From Rhizophagus irregularis (taxonomy: Eukaryota > Glomeromycota > Glomeromycetes > Glomerales > Glomeraceae), in assembly GCF_026210795.1 (NCBI RefSeq), contig NC_089440.1:4650001-4714000 (forward strand): a stretch of DNA of 64,000 nt, given 5' to 3'. The notes under the pieces were generated by a model. The model was not told where the DNA came from. It saw only the letters and a list, made by a program, of their open reading frames with translations, and made no database searches. Each line of letters begins with the position of its first letter. Position 1 is the stretch's first letter. Of this stretch, positions 10,053 to 19,718 are shown piece after piece. A program made the translations under genes and the position numbers.

Positions 10053-12249
10053 GACCCAACACGAACCATATAGACATCACCATCTTTTTCTCTCAATTCT
10101 ACCTTTTCACCAAAACTCGCAGTATCAATGTCCATAGCATCATCATTAAGATCGAGGTTTCTCATTGCTCGGGCCAAATCCAGATCATCACGTCTATCTT
10201 TAGCCTTCTGAAGTTGTTTTGTAAGTATTTTAGACGTCCCACGTTTATATCCCATAATAAGATCAATAGCATTTTGATGATCATCCAAAGTCCACTCAGG
10301 AGCATCAGGGTCATCACCAACATCATGATCTACATAACCATCATCCCAATCAGGATCCTGAGGATCTTGAACAACACGTCTCTGTGGTTTTGGTCGAACA
10401 GGTTTAATCTGCTGTCTATAGACTGGTGGATTACGAACTGGCCAAGCCTGTAATTGTTTAAATTGCACCTGAAAATTCTTGGTAAGTTCCTCAGCTTAAG
10501 CCTTAAGTAACTCTTGTAATTGTTCTTGAGTAACCCCAGATGACTTTGATGTCAGTACGACAGGTTCCTGTTTTCCTAACGGAGGTTGAGTTACATCACT
10601 GTAATCTGCTCGAATTCTCCGATTTCTATCTTGTAACCCCAAGCGCATTTCAGCCCTTCTCCGTTCTAAATTTCTCAGATGTTTAACCAAGTCATCAGGA
10701 TTAAGATTGTGAAACCTTTCTGCTTCAAAAATATTATCAGCCGAAAGACCTCTAAAGAACTGGTCGATAATAAGATCATCAGTTAGTTTTAGTAATTTTC
10801 CAGCCCTCTTTACAGTTCTATAAAATGCATCAACTGGCTCATTTTCCTGATAAAGACTGTTAAAACGGATACGTTTCTTTTCATCTAAAATAGTTGGGAA
10901 TTGTGTTCTAAGCCAATAAAGTGCCTGGTTAGGTTTAATACCTGGAAAAACTATAGAACGATTATTATTAGCAGCAACACCAGCATCTGCAGTAGCTGGA
11001 GCAGCTCTATCTGTCGGACGAGCACCAGCTCTTCCCCAAGCTTTATCTCCACCTATTAAATCATGGGTAGGAATAAATGCTGCTCTAATAGTTACTAATG
11101 CATTAGCTGCATCTGTAGCATAAACATGTGCTTCAGACCCATTTACATAGGTACCTGCATTTGGTCCTCCTGCACCTTCTGGTATTACTAATGCTACAAA
11201 AGCAGCTAAATTAGCTCCACTTCTTGAAGTGATACCAGAAAGTTCCCAATTTTTTCCTGTAATTTCTCGATCAAACCATTCAGCCGCTTCACCAGCCATG
11301 CAGCTTCTAAGTATACCCATAGCTCTTTTCCAAGACTCTGGTGGCCCTCCAGCAGCGTATGGGTTAAGATTAATAGTATCAAGATAACCCATATAAAGCC
11401 TAACAAATGTATCAATATCATCAGTAGCTTTACCCTCAAAAATCGGCAATCCTATCGCAGTGGTAGCCATATCGTCTCTAGTGGATTGTTTAATATAGGT
11501 GGAGGAGGGTTCAATTGTCTAATTCGAAACCATTGTACCTGAATTCTAAGAGCAGCTATCTGTTGGAAAAGTCTATTTCTAAGTCTCCCTAATGTCTGAA
11601 TCCCAAAACGCACCCTATTATTAGCATGTGCTAGCTGTGCATTAACCTGTCCAAGTTGCGCATTAACCAATACAAGTTGTCCTCCAGTCCGAGTAGCCCT
11701 CAGCCGCCAATGATTTAAAATGATATTACCACGATTCACAGCATTTTGAGCCTCATTACGATCCCTTACTGCTTGAGTATAATCTGCTTGCAATACATTA
11801 CGTTCATGTCATGCCTGATTACGTTCACCTATAGCCCGTCGACGAAGCTCTACCATAGTATCATAATCTCTTTGCAGGTTATGGTTTTCTTCTATGAAAT
11901 TATCATTGGCAGCACGTATAATAACTAATTGACGTTCTAAATTAGTAAACGTTTCATCAAATGCATTTATCTTACCTTGTGCAAAAACTAACAAATCTTT
12001 TGTAATACCAAGTTCTTCATGTTTTGCTTTACAGCGATACATTAATATATTAATAATATGTTTGATTTGATTATTTGCCTCCTGTATCTCTGAATCAACA
12101 GTTAAACGACCCCTGGTAGTCAATAAATTTGCATGAGCTTTTAGTATTCTAACTAATTCATCATCGTCTTCTTCATTAGCCAAGTGTGCAGGAGGCGGTC
12201 CAGTAGGTTCTGAAGGAGTATAAACTGGAATTGGTGTTGATGTCGACAT
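10040..12249 (-). pseudogene. Gag-like structural polyprotein of element B (coiled coil plus capsid), with interruptions
   Basis: Start ATG at 12249 (MSTSTPIPVYTP). The N-terminal 260 residues are a long coiled coil interrupted by one in-frame TGA (11809-11811, CGA in a plausible ancestor). The capsid part begins in the -1 frame at 11470 (MATTAIGLPIFEGKA) with a short overlap. It shows retrotransposon-gag features: FEGKATDDIDTFVRLY, LRSCMAGEAAEWFD, GKNWEL, then an Ala/Gly-rich insertion of about 110 residues, then FPTILDEKKRIRFNSLYQ and EPVDAFYRTVKRAGKLL. An in-frame TAA (10496-10498) precedes a C-terminal acidic segment ending at the slippery run. The role would be particle assembly. There is no CCHC knuckle here, unlike A/C. 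Confidence 0.75.
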
Positions 12250-12280
12250 AGTATTTAAACTAAGTTAGAATAAAATTCAA

Positions 12281-13504
12281 ATGGATCTTTATGTATACAA
12301 TTTGGATGAGTACACGACCGACTCAAGACAAGGCAATGAGTTTGCTCCATCATGGCCCTTTCGATTAGCCGTAGCAGGTAGCTCAGACTCAGGTAAGACA
12401 ACTATGATTATTAACTTGTTAATGGGTGACAAGAAGGCAAAGGAGGATGGTAATCGGTATGTACTATGTGATGCAGTACTTTTAGTTGGCAGATATCTTG
12501 ACGAGCCAAAGTGGGCAGTTGTACATGATTTTTTCGAAGAGGAGAAGATCCCATTCACTGCAGTAACCCATAGTGAGATTCCAGAGATTGACTCCTTCGA
12601 CCCTACTCAAGCTACTGTGGTAATCTTCGAGGATCTGATGGATGCACCTAAAAAAATCCAGGATATTATCACTGGTTACTTTACACATGGACGACACAAA
12701 AATATTTCATGTATTTATGTAGCTCAAAGATTCTTTGCCATTCCTAAGGCTATTCGAGAAAATGTTAACTACATCTCACTGCATGAAGGTCATGGGAGCC
12801 TTACAGATACTAAGAGAATCATTCGCCTATATACAGAAGAATCAGAGTCATTAGCACCAGTAATTGATGATTTTACTTTGCAACGTGAATTTGTAGTGTT
12901 TGATCTTAGACGGTCTAAAAGTGATCCACTGTCCATTCGAGTAAGATGGGATACTAGTCTCAGTTCGATCACAGAGCAATCTCAGTTCAATCCTAGTTCA
13001 ATCTCAGTTCAATCTCAGTTTGATCCAAGTTTGAACCCAGTTCGATCTCAGTCTGAACCCAGTTCAATCACAGTTCGATCCAAGTTTAGTCCCTATGGTC
13101 AGAAAGCTGTATCTGAAGCAAAAAAAGGTGGACACTTGATTGAATTTGCTCGGGTATTTCCATCCCCTAAAGAGCGTCAACATTTACTTGTACCTGGTGT
13201 CTTAGCCAAGAATACAGATACCTGGATTAAATTTGTCTTTCGGGAAGCTTATGGACTCTCTGGTAAGACCCTAGGAGCTGACTTTCAGGACTTCTTAGCA
13301 AAAGTACAGGGTAGGACTGCAAAGACTGAAACTCTGAAAACTGAGAATGTGAAGGAGTTATTCTCCCGATATGAAGCCCTGAAGTCTAGTCGCCCTCTGG
13401 ATAATAAAAAAATAATAGAAGGTATTGAAGTCCTTCTACAGATCTTTTCTAAGAGCCACATGGACCGTCGAGCATTACAAGTAGGGATTAATAGTATCTT
13501 GTGA
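12281..13504 (+). CDS. A32/HerA-FtsK-type genome packaging ATPase with C-terminal extension
   Basis: A 407-residue protein. Walker A is GSSDSGKT (residues 33-40); Walker B is TVVIFEDLMD around E117-D118; then GRHKNISCIYVAQRFF (sensor region) and RENVNYISL. This pattern is typical of the poxvirus A32-like ATPases of Polintons, virophages and giant viruses, which pump DNA into capsids. After residue 220 there is a short tandem repeat (SSISVQSQF / SSITVRSKF type) and a basic C-terminal region absent from the minimal ATPase. Its 32-bp divergence from gag (start at 12249) suggests a shared promoter. Its presence implies DNA packaging, although no jelly-roll capsid is encoded. Confidence 0.8.
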   Translation: MDLYVYNLDEYTTDSRQGNEFAPSWPFRLAVAGSSDSGKTTMIINLLMGDKKAKEDGNRYVLCDAVLLVGRYLDEPKWAVVHDFFEEEKIPFTAVTHSEIPEIDSFDPTQATVVIFEDLMDAPKKIQDIITGYFTHGRHKNISCIYVAQRFFAIPKAIRENVNYISLHEGHGSLTDTKRIIRLYTEESESLAPVIDDFTLQREFVVFDLRRSKSDPLSIRVRWDTSLSSITEQSQFNPSSISVQSQFDPSLNPVRSQSEPSSITVRSKFSPYGQKAVSEAKKGGHLIEFARVFPSPKERQHLLVPGVLAKNTDTWIKFVFREAYGLSGKTLGADFQDFLAKVQGRTAKTETLKTENVKELFSRYEALKSSRPLDNKKIIEGIEVLLQIFSKSHMDRRALQVGINSIL

Positions 13505-14048
13505 GAATATCAAGTAATTCGTCTGCAGAAGCTCTAAGAATCATAGCACTTTTTTTACGGCCTTCAAAGTCAATCCTTAACATCTTAGCCTTCAACCCTA
13601 TTGCTCCTAAGGCACGAGAAGCAAAGTTTTTAGTCATTGAATTACTTATATGATTTACATAGTTCTCATAGAATGTATTGAAAGGCTCGTCGATACCATC
13701 TGGATATGTATCCCTTAGAAATTGATATAAGGCAATTTCTCCACTATCACAACCTATGGCTATAAGCTGTTCGAGAAGCCACTTCCTAATATCTTCATAT
13801 GGCTCTCCATCCATAATTTTCATATCCAGTCTTTGTGTAAACAATTGTGTAAAGTCCACATTACTTGCCCGACGAATGATCTGAACTAACTTATCCCTAG
13901 CAAGTCCCAAGGCTTGTAGAGGGTCATTCTCATCACTAATCTTCTTTATAATCTGTCTGTATAATACACTGGATAATCCTCTATGTGCTGTTTTTGGAGT
14001 GATTACTCCACAGTTTTGGCACTGGTTTATTACGATTGATGTTGACAT
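13488..14048 (-). CDS. Hypothetical protein with N-terminal CxxC, element B
   Basis: A 186-residue protein with a conserved start (MSTSIVINQCQNCGVIT). Beyond the single CxxC pair it is mostly predicted helical, with no motif I recognise. Its 3' end overlaps the 3' end of the ATPase gene by 17 bp (convergent). An undisrupted frame in an element with damaged gag suggests it is real. In Polinton-like elements this position often holds minor structural or replication proteins, but nothing in the sequence decides between these. Confidence 0.6.
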   Translation of the reverse strand: MSTSIVINQCQNCGVITPKTAHRGLSSVLYRQIIKKISDENDPLQALGLARDKLVQIIRRASNVDFTQLFTQRLDMKIMDGEPYEDIRKWLLEQLIAIGCDSGEIALYQFLRDTYPDGIDEPFNTFYENYVNHISNSMTKNFASRALGAIGLKAKMLRIDFEGRKKSAMILRASADELLDILTRYY

Positions 14049-14093
14049 GGCTATCTTTCTTTATGTAAAAAAGAATTATTCAAAATTAAGTAA

Positions 14094-14675
14094 CTATTCG
14101 GAGCAGTCCTTGCACAACTTGTCCGTTAAGTCACTTGGGCTTACAGGCATGAGACATTCCCTACACAACTCAATATTAAGCTCTGCAAGTCTCGGGGTAT
14201 GGTCCTCCAAAGTTCGTGGATGACCGGAAGGACCAGAGGAAGGTGTTCCATTAGTCGTATCTTGCTGTAAGATAAAATCATCATATTCATCTTGGTCAGC
14301 CTGAATAGCGGCCCTGATTTGTTGTATATCATTGAAAGTTAACCGCTGCCCATCAAGATTTTCCTCATTATAGCGTGTTTCATTGATGATTTCCTCTATA
14401 AGCGCCTCTTCTTCATAATGGACAAGGTAGTAATCCTCAACTACCTCATAGTCACTCTCAATCAGTCTATGATATGTTCTAGTACCACGTCGAACATAAC
14501 GTCCTGTATCTGTATTTAAATATACAGGTTGCTCTTCAGGTGGAGGTGCAGTTTGTCTACAGACAAGCCTTCCATCAATATAATCATGGGATTCCATAAC
14601 TATTCGATTAAAGGTATCTCCACTGATAATAATTGGACGTCCAGTTATAGGGTTAGCTATATAAGGGTAAGACAT
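14094..14675 (-). CDS. NPxTGR-motif protein with C-terminal Cys cluster, element B
   Basis: A 193-residue protein. Two N-terminal repeats, NPITGRPIIISGDTFNRI and NTDTGRYVRRGTRTYHRL, match the NPxTGRxIxxGxxTYxxL motif that recurs in proteins of nucleocytoplasmic large DNA viruses (2-cysteine-adaptor-like). A long acidic middle follows. The C-terminus IELCRECLMP ... LCKDC forms a possible zinc ribbon and resembles the end of the acidic protein of elements A and C (ITLCDECLMP). The function is unknown; the virus-type motif supports a viral origin for B. Confidence 0.65.
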   Translation of the reverse strand: MSYPYIANPITGRPIIISGDTFNRIVMESHDYIDGRLVCRQTAPPPEEQPVYLNTDTGRYVRRGTRTYHRLIESDYEVVEDYYLVHYEEEALIEEIINETRYNEENLDGQRLTFNDIQQIRAAIQADQDEYDDFILQQDTTNGTPSSGPSGHPRTLEDHTPRLAELNIELCRECLMPVSPSDLTDKLCKDCSE

Positions 14676-14734
14676 GTCTTTTTTCTGTATGTGTCTACAT
14701 ACCTAATAGTTTTCTTCAATTTACAATAACCAAG

Positions 14735-14995
14735 TGACATGGTCATCAGTCCTTGTCGAAAAAAAATGCAAGGATACCTGATGATAAAGTTACATGGTCA
14801 TCAATCCTTGTCAAAAAAATGCAAGGATACCTGATGATAAAGTTACATGGTCATCAATCCTTGTCAAAAAAATGCAAGGATACCTGATGATAAAGTTACA
14901 TGGTCATCAATCCTTGTCGAAAAAATGCAAGGATACCTGATGATAAGGTTACATAGTCATCAGTCCTTGTCGAGAAATATGAGGATACCCGATAA
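14735..14995. repeat. Five tandem 53-bp hairpin repeats in element B
   Basis: Units repeat at a 53-bp period (starts near 14735, 14790, 14843, 14896, 14949). Each unit contains an inverted repeat, ATCCTTG...CAAGGAT around an A-rich loop, with outer arms CATCA...TGATG. The array lies between the 14094-14675 gene (upstream side) and the F-box gene (downstream side). Possible roles are an origin, a protein-binding array or a transcription end; none can be chosen from sequence. Confidence 0.8.
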
Positions 14996-15000
14996 ATAAG

Positions 15001-15417
15001 CTACTCCTGTTGAGTCCATTCGTTCCACTCCCAGTTCAGTCCCCAAGGGTCGCCTCCCCATCTTTGTTCACTTAATGCATGCTCTATGGTTTCCCTCTCT
15101 TGGGGGTTCACGACCATCCCATTCCTAAGCATTTTCTCCATAATATAAAGCTGATCCTCGGTGAGGCGGTCTATCCATCTTTTATAGAAGTCGTTTACAT
15201 CTTCAAATGATATCCAGTCAATATTCCCTTTTTCAAACGGCTTTCCAAGAGCTTGGACATGCCCAATTGTAGTAGCGTAATTTTTCCATCTCTTATATGC
15301 TTCTTGACGAACTTCCTGCCACCACACACTATCTACTTTACTCGCTGCAATAAGGTCAGTATCTGGGATCTTTGCAACAATGCGTTCGACTATTTCTACT
15401 GGTAATTGGTCCAACAT
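15001..15417 (-). CDS. F-box protein, element B
   Basis: A 138-residue protein. The N-terminus MLDQLPVEIVERIVAKIPD followed by DLIAASKVDSVWWQEVRQEAYKRW is a canonical F-box (LPxEIxxxIxxxxPxxDLxxxxxVxxxW). In cells this domain binds Skp1 and brings targets to SCF ubiquitin ligases. The C-terminal part has no recognised substrate-binding repeats and ends with a Trp-rich tail. F-box genes are greatly expanded in Glomeromycotina, so capture from the host is likely. It ends 6 bp from the hairpin array. Confidence 0.7.
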   Translation of the reverse strand: MLDQLPVEIVERIVAKIPDTDLIAASKVDSVWWQEVRQEAYKRWKNYATTIGHVQALGKPFEKGNIDWISFEDVNDFYKRWIDRLTEDQLYIMEKMLRNGMVVNPQERETIEHALSEQRWGGDPWGLNWEWNEWTQQE

Positions 15418-15510
15418 GATGTTATGTTACTTATACTATAGCCATCTTCAATTACTGTATGCCCATTACAAATGGATAAAAAATATAAACTAAATTCGTA
15501 CAGGAGCCGC

Positions 15511-15981
15511 TTATGCAAGAAGTTCTGCTAAGGTTTTCTCAGCCTCATTCATAGTGACAGCTCGCTTTGGGGGACCTGTTAATGAGTCCTTAGTTACATT
15601 ATAATACAACTCGAAGAGGGCCTCAAGTTTGTCTAAAAGAGCTTGTTTATTCTTGTATGATTCACGAATCTTTGCTATCTTAGCAGTATATGCTGCATTA
15701 TCTGGGAAGAGTTTTCTGGCCACGAACTTCACATATGATACAGGAGACTTTGCTGTCTGGATTCTCTTGATATACTTCACATGATCCTGGACAAGGTAGC
15801 TGGTTTTGCTAAACCCAGATACTAATGCGACTACTATAGTGTCTTTTAATGCACGGATAATCTTGAGGACAGTTTCATCAGAGACAATAGTGAACTGATT
15901 GTATGATGCATCATAAATAACTTCATCACTAATGCTGTCAGTGCGGTTAATAATGCTTGCTAATTCAGTATATGTTGACAT
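15511..15981 (-). CDS. Hypothetical helical protein, element B
   Basis: A 156-residue protein (MSTYTELASIINRTDS). It looks all-helical and Lys-rich, with no cysteine cluster, membrane segment or known motif. It lies between the F-box and PolB genes and the frame is intact. It could be a minor structural protein or the terminal protein that protein-primed replication would need, but no evidence distinguishes these. Confidence 0.55.
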   Translation of the reverse strand: MSTYTELASIINRTDSISDEVIYDASYNQFTIVSDETVLKIIRALKDTIVVALVSGFSKTSYLVQDHVKYIKRIQTAKSPVSYVKFVARKLFPDNAAYTAKIAKIRESYKNKQALLDKLEALFELYYNVTKDSLTGPPKRAVTMNEAEKTLAELLA

Positions 15982-16094
15982 GATTCCTTATACTTTTTTG
16001 TACTTTGTAATAAATAGGAATCTTCAAATTGACTTTACATTCAAGCAAGAAAAAATATATATACCTACTGTAAATCCAACTGCATTCTTGGCAA

Positions 16095-17564
16095 TCATGT
16101 CCAGATAACCTTGTTTGCATTTTTCACATGGCAGTATCCTGCGATTTCAAACTTAAGAGCTTTCAATGCTTTGGATGCATTTTCTGGACAAGTGATAAGT
16201 GTAGGACTACTCGGCTGTTCCTCTAGAATAAATCCATCTGTATGGATGCGTCGTACTTTATCCTTATATGGTTCTAATAACTCTGAAGTCGTCTTCCGTC
16301 CATGTGCTAATAAGAATGGAGCAATCCTAGGATACTCACCCTTGAAGGGACTACCTGGGTTTGTGAATTGGAATCGCCACTGGTCAGATCCTACTGGTAC
16401 GATGGAGTCAAGTGTGTGGCCTTCTGGAAACTTGAATGGATCTGTTTGATCTGTGGTGAGTGTCTTGTAATTGCGTTTCCTCTGGCAGAGTGCTCCCCAT
16501 AGTGTATTGAGAACTCTCTTTGCAACACGACCGGCCACGCCACCCTGGTTCTTTATATTGAAGAGAAAGTGGACATACTCACCAAATATTACAGTCCCAG
16601 GAATTCTTGCTTCTCTGTCATATATCAAGGCATTTGGCTTTCCATCCTGGATTAACTGTATATCGAGTCCAAGTTTCTTTGCTCGTTGTAAGTCAATGAA
16701 TGTATAGACTCCCCTCTTATTCTGTCGGAAGAGAATATCATTACCACTTACCTTAGCACGAAATAATCCATACAAGGCATAACCTCTGTGGTCTACAAAG
16801 TCTTTGAGTATTTGAAACTTACCTTGTCGGATTGGAAAGTTTGCATTTGATTGCTGAATACTTGGATACAAACTTGTCACATCGTATTGCCTTCCATAGC
16901 CCTTCCATTCATTGTCTGCCCAGATAAGACCTCCTATCATAGCATCATTTATCCACTCTGCTTCTATAGGGTCAAGAGGATCATTGGCTGGAACCCCTAC
17001 ACTAAACCGTTCAAAAAGCCAGAGTGCAGTTCTCTTGTACGACCAGTTGTGATAAGATAAGTCGATTCCTAGACCGAACTTCTTTGTAGTCTGTAGGAAG
17101 GAATCCCGCTCTTCATGGATCCTCTGGTATGTTTCCTCAAGTGTTTCATATATTCCAGTTTTACAATTCTTCTCGATAGGGATGAAGGAGTAACTATCAG
17201 AGTTCTTACCTTTCTGAAACTGTCCAACTGTAAGAGACTTAACTGTCTTACAATTGTATATTGTTACTACATTATTAACCCCATCTTCACGATAAACAAA
17301 GGGAGACTTTTGTTTTCTATCTAATTTACTAGGGTGAAGTCTTCCAGGATTCAGTGCAAGAGAGTAGTGGCCTTCAGACAGGATGAGGGTTGCACGTCTG
17401 TCAGATTTGCTCTTGGAAATTCGAGTGGAATCCCCTACAATATTAAGTGCAAGGCTTCCTGCAAGTTGTTCAACCTTATCCATATATGAGACTGGAACTG
17501 GAGCATCACGATTGAGACCTAATGCCTTTTTGATATACTTGGGCTTTTTGATTGACTTTGGCAT
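16095..17564 (-). CDS. Family-B DNA polymerase, short form, element B
   Basis: A 489-residue protein. Polymerase motif A is YDVTSLYPSI (D228), motif B is KRVLNTLWGALCQR, and motif C is RIHTDGF (D443), where the usual DTDS is HTDG but the second, metal-binding Asp is kept. The region before motif A is only about 225 residues and I cannot find the ExoI-III motifs (DFE, HNLxGYD, YLKxDV) that the A/C polymerase has, so proofreading is probably missing. It would replicate the element as DNA, presumably with a protein primer. The frame is intact. It is clearly not the same PolB lineage as in A/C. Confidence 0.82.
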   Translation of the reverse strand: MPKSIKKPKYIKKALGLNRDAPVPVSYMDKVEQLAGSLALNIVGDSTRISKSKSDRRATLILSEGHYSLALNPGRLHPSKLDRKQKSPFVYREDGVNNVVTIYNCKTVKSLTVGQFQKGKNSDSYSFIPIEKNCKTGIYETLEETYQRIHEERDSFLQTTKKFGLGIDLSYHNWSYKRTALWLFERFSVGVPANDPLDPIEAEWINDAMIGGLIWADNEWKGYGRQYDVTSLYPSIQQSNANFPIRQGKFQILKDFVDHRGYALYGLFRAKVSGNDILFRQNKRGVYTFIDLQRAKKLGLDIQLIQDGKPNALIYDREARIPGTVIFGEYVHFLFNIKNQGGVAGRVAKRVLNTLWGALCQRKRNYKTLTTDQTDPFKFPEGHTLDSIVPVGSDQWRFQFTNPGSPFKGEYPRIAPFLLAHGRKTTSELLEPYKDKVRRIHTDGFILEEQPSSPTLITCPENASKALKALKFEIAGYCHVKNANKVIWT

Positions 17565-17614
17565 TTTAGAGAATGTGCCGTAGATATATTTCAGGCATTC
17601 ATACAGGCAATCAT

Positions 17615-17950
17615 TTAGCTCCCCGTTGCAACCCCTGCAACCGGTGGGGCATCTCTCACATAAATTATGAATCGTTCAAAATAATCAGGGTCTGCGTCAT
17701 CCGGTAGTTGTGCTTCGTCGTAGTGGTCCAAGAGTGAGAAGAGGCTGGCTGGTTGGTTTCCTGATGTCCATCCACCGGGTTTCCAGTTTTCATAGGGGAG
17801 CAGAATCTGAAATTTATGTGTCAGATACCGGGATTGGAGTTGCTGTCCAAGTCTGGCAATAGCTCCTCTAGAAAATCTTGCGCCTGAATACTGTAGTTCT
17901 TTGATATCTGGTCTTGTAGGTAAAGCACGTGCAATTTTTGAATAGGCCAT
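17615..17950 (-). CDS. Hypothetical protein, element B
   Basis: A 111-residue protein (MAYSKIARALPTRPDIKEL). There is a basic N-terminus, a KPGGWTSGNQPASLF stretch, then an acidic segment. No family recognised. It is 50 bp upstream of PolB on the same strand, between PolB and the helicase, so co-expression with replication genes is possible. Confidence 0.5.
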   Translation of the reverse strand: MAYSKIARALPTRPDIKELQYSGARFSRGAIARLGQQLQSRYLTHKFQILLPYENWKPGGWTSGNQPASLFSLLDHYDEAQLPDDADPDYFERFIIYVRDAPPVAGVATGS

Positions 17951-18033
17951 TTGATATAACTATGAATTGTATTCAATTGTAATATAGGTTTTTTATATAA
18001 AAAATATAAGATAACTAAGAGGCGCTTATCTTA

Positions 18034-19695
18034 TTAAAAGGAGTCAATCATATCACAGGCCTCATCAATATCCAACTCGTCTACAAATCCATTAGCAGCC
18101 TCCCACTGGCGTTCCATATCGGTCTTTGGACACTCCTCTGGGATTTCTCGTGCCTTACCTTTATTCATCTTCATAGTTTCATAACCAGAGGTGGTAGGGA
18201 TAATCTCGGCATCACGATCCTCCTTGTATATTCTTATTAGATCTGCGAGTTCTTTACGGCTAGGTGTTTTAGGTAAGTTCCCATTATATTCGATCCAGTC
18301 CTTGAAGCGGTCTACTACCTCCCTAAGGTAGTACTGGTACTCGTCCTCAATACGTGTTGTGGGACATTCCTCTACTTCAAACGCGAGTATTTCCCAGTCA
18401 TAGTTGTCTGACACGTCTTGGTACTTAGCCCATAAATCCTTACCTGTATTGTAGAGATCATTGAAGACCTGGTCCTTTGAATTCTTGACCCATGGCTTAC
18501 GATCACATCGGTGCCTTTCATGCCAAGCCCAGTGTGCTCGAGTACCTTCCTTTGGTTCAGGGTCCCAGTCAACTTCTAGTTCTGTGTCAGGTTCTGGGAT
18601 AGGTTGCTCTTCAGGAGCCGGTTCTGGGTCAGGCTTAGTGACAGATGCAGAAAATTCTGCGGGAGACTCGGGTTGTTGCTCAGGAACTGGGTTCACAGTT
18701 GTAAAATCTGAGTCAGATAGCAAGTCATCTAAAACGTCGTAGTCATCATCAGCTTTAAATGCAGGTTCCTCAGCAGGCGGCTCATTTTCTTGATCAGGTT
18801 CCTCATCAGATAAATAACAGTCTGAGAAGCTATCTATAGGTTCATCAGTATCTGATTCTATAGGAGCTGGAGATTCCTCAGGAATAGGATCCTCATTGAT
18901 GACAGGTGCGGGTTTTACCTTCAAGCAATCGGGCTTAAGTGGTACTGGTGGTGGAGTCTTTTTGGAAACTGGTTTCTCTTCAGTAGGCTTCTTCTCAACA
19001 GGAGCGGGTTTTTCCTCAGCAGGTTTCTCAACAACTGGCTCCACTTCCTCTTGATCTACTTGCGATTTACTAGCTGGATTATATATATTTGCTAAGAACT
19101 TCACCAAGGCATTTGGATCAGATGTGGGCTTCTCAGGAGTTTCTACATCTATTCCTTCTATATTGATTTCATCTGTTTCGTGGATCCATTTTTTGGTGAG
19201 AAACTTCTTGTAAAGGTCCTCCCTGGATATGCTGTAAACTCGTGGTGTTGCCTTACCTACACGTATTTTTCTGCTATTTATACCCAACTCATTTGATAGG
19301 ATTCTAGAAGCGTTTATCTTTGATAGGGGTGTAATGCAATGAGTTTCACAGTATGAAGTATATACCCTATAAAATTCTTGAACAGGTAGGTCGGTTATAT
19401 GATTTTTTACTATGAGGTAAGTGTCCTTTATGAATTGAAATAGGGGTGGGAGAGTCGATATGATGTGATCCTGCTTAGATGTTGTCATAGGTGGTGGATT
19501 CCCATTGAAGTCTGGGTAAGCATCTGCAATGGCTCTCAAGTAAGCATAGAATGCCTCACTGGCGCCTGGGTATTTCATAGCGTCACTGAGTTTCTTAAAG
19601 TAGTTGAGGTCTCCCTTGCGGGATGGTGACACATCTAAGAACACTGTGCGCCTATCGTCATTCTCCACTCTGAGAGCATTTTCATTAGTGAGTAC
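18034..19695 (-). pseudogene. D5-like helicase, C-terminal part (gene split by CACTA-2)
   Basis: This is the downstream part of a superfamily 3 / D5-type NTPase gene whose start lies at 27031. It resumes after the CACTA-2 insertion with LTNENALRVENDDRR and VFLDVSPSRKGD, the post-Walker-B sensor region typical of virus D5-like primase-helicases. A helical/winged region follows (QEFYRVYTSYC ... SRILSNELGI), then a long Pro/Glu-rich acidic tail (EEKPAPVEKKPTEEKP repeats), and a final Trp-rich domain. The frame is continuous apart from the transposon. With 26141-27031 the parent protein would be about 850 residues. It would unwind DNA for the element's polymerase. Confidence 0.75.
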
Positions 19696-19718
19696 CACTG
19701 GTCAAATGATGAAGAATC

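Noticed and set aside
14735-14995. CRISPR-like array
   Set aside because: Units are contiguous with no variable spacers, the genome is eukaryotic and no cas genes are present.
18461-18742. Ser/Gly-rich plus-strand protein
   Set aside because: Antisense shadow of the Pro/Glu-rich tail of the helicase.
7318-19695. Element B as an ordinary Ty3 LTR retrotransposon because of gag, protease and chromodomain integrase
   Set aside because: No reverse transcriptase or RNase H, genes on both strands, inverted (not direct) terminal repeats, and a DNA polymerase plus viral ATPase.
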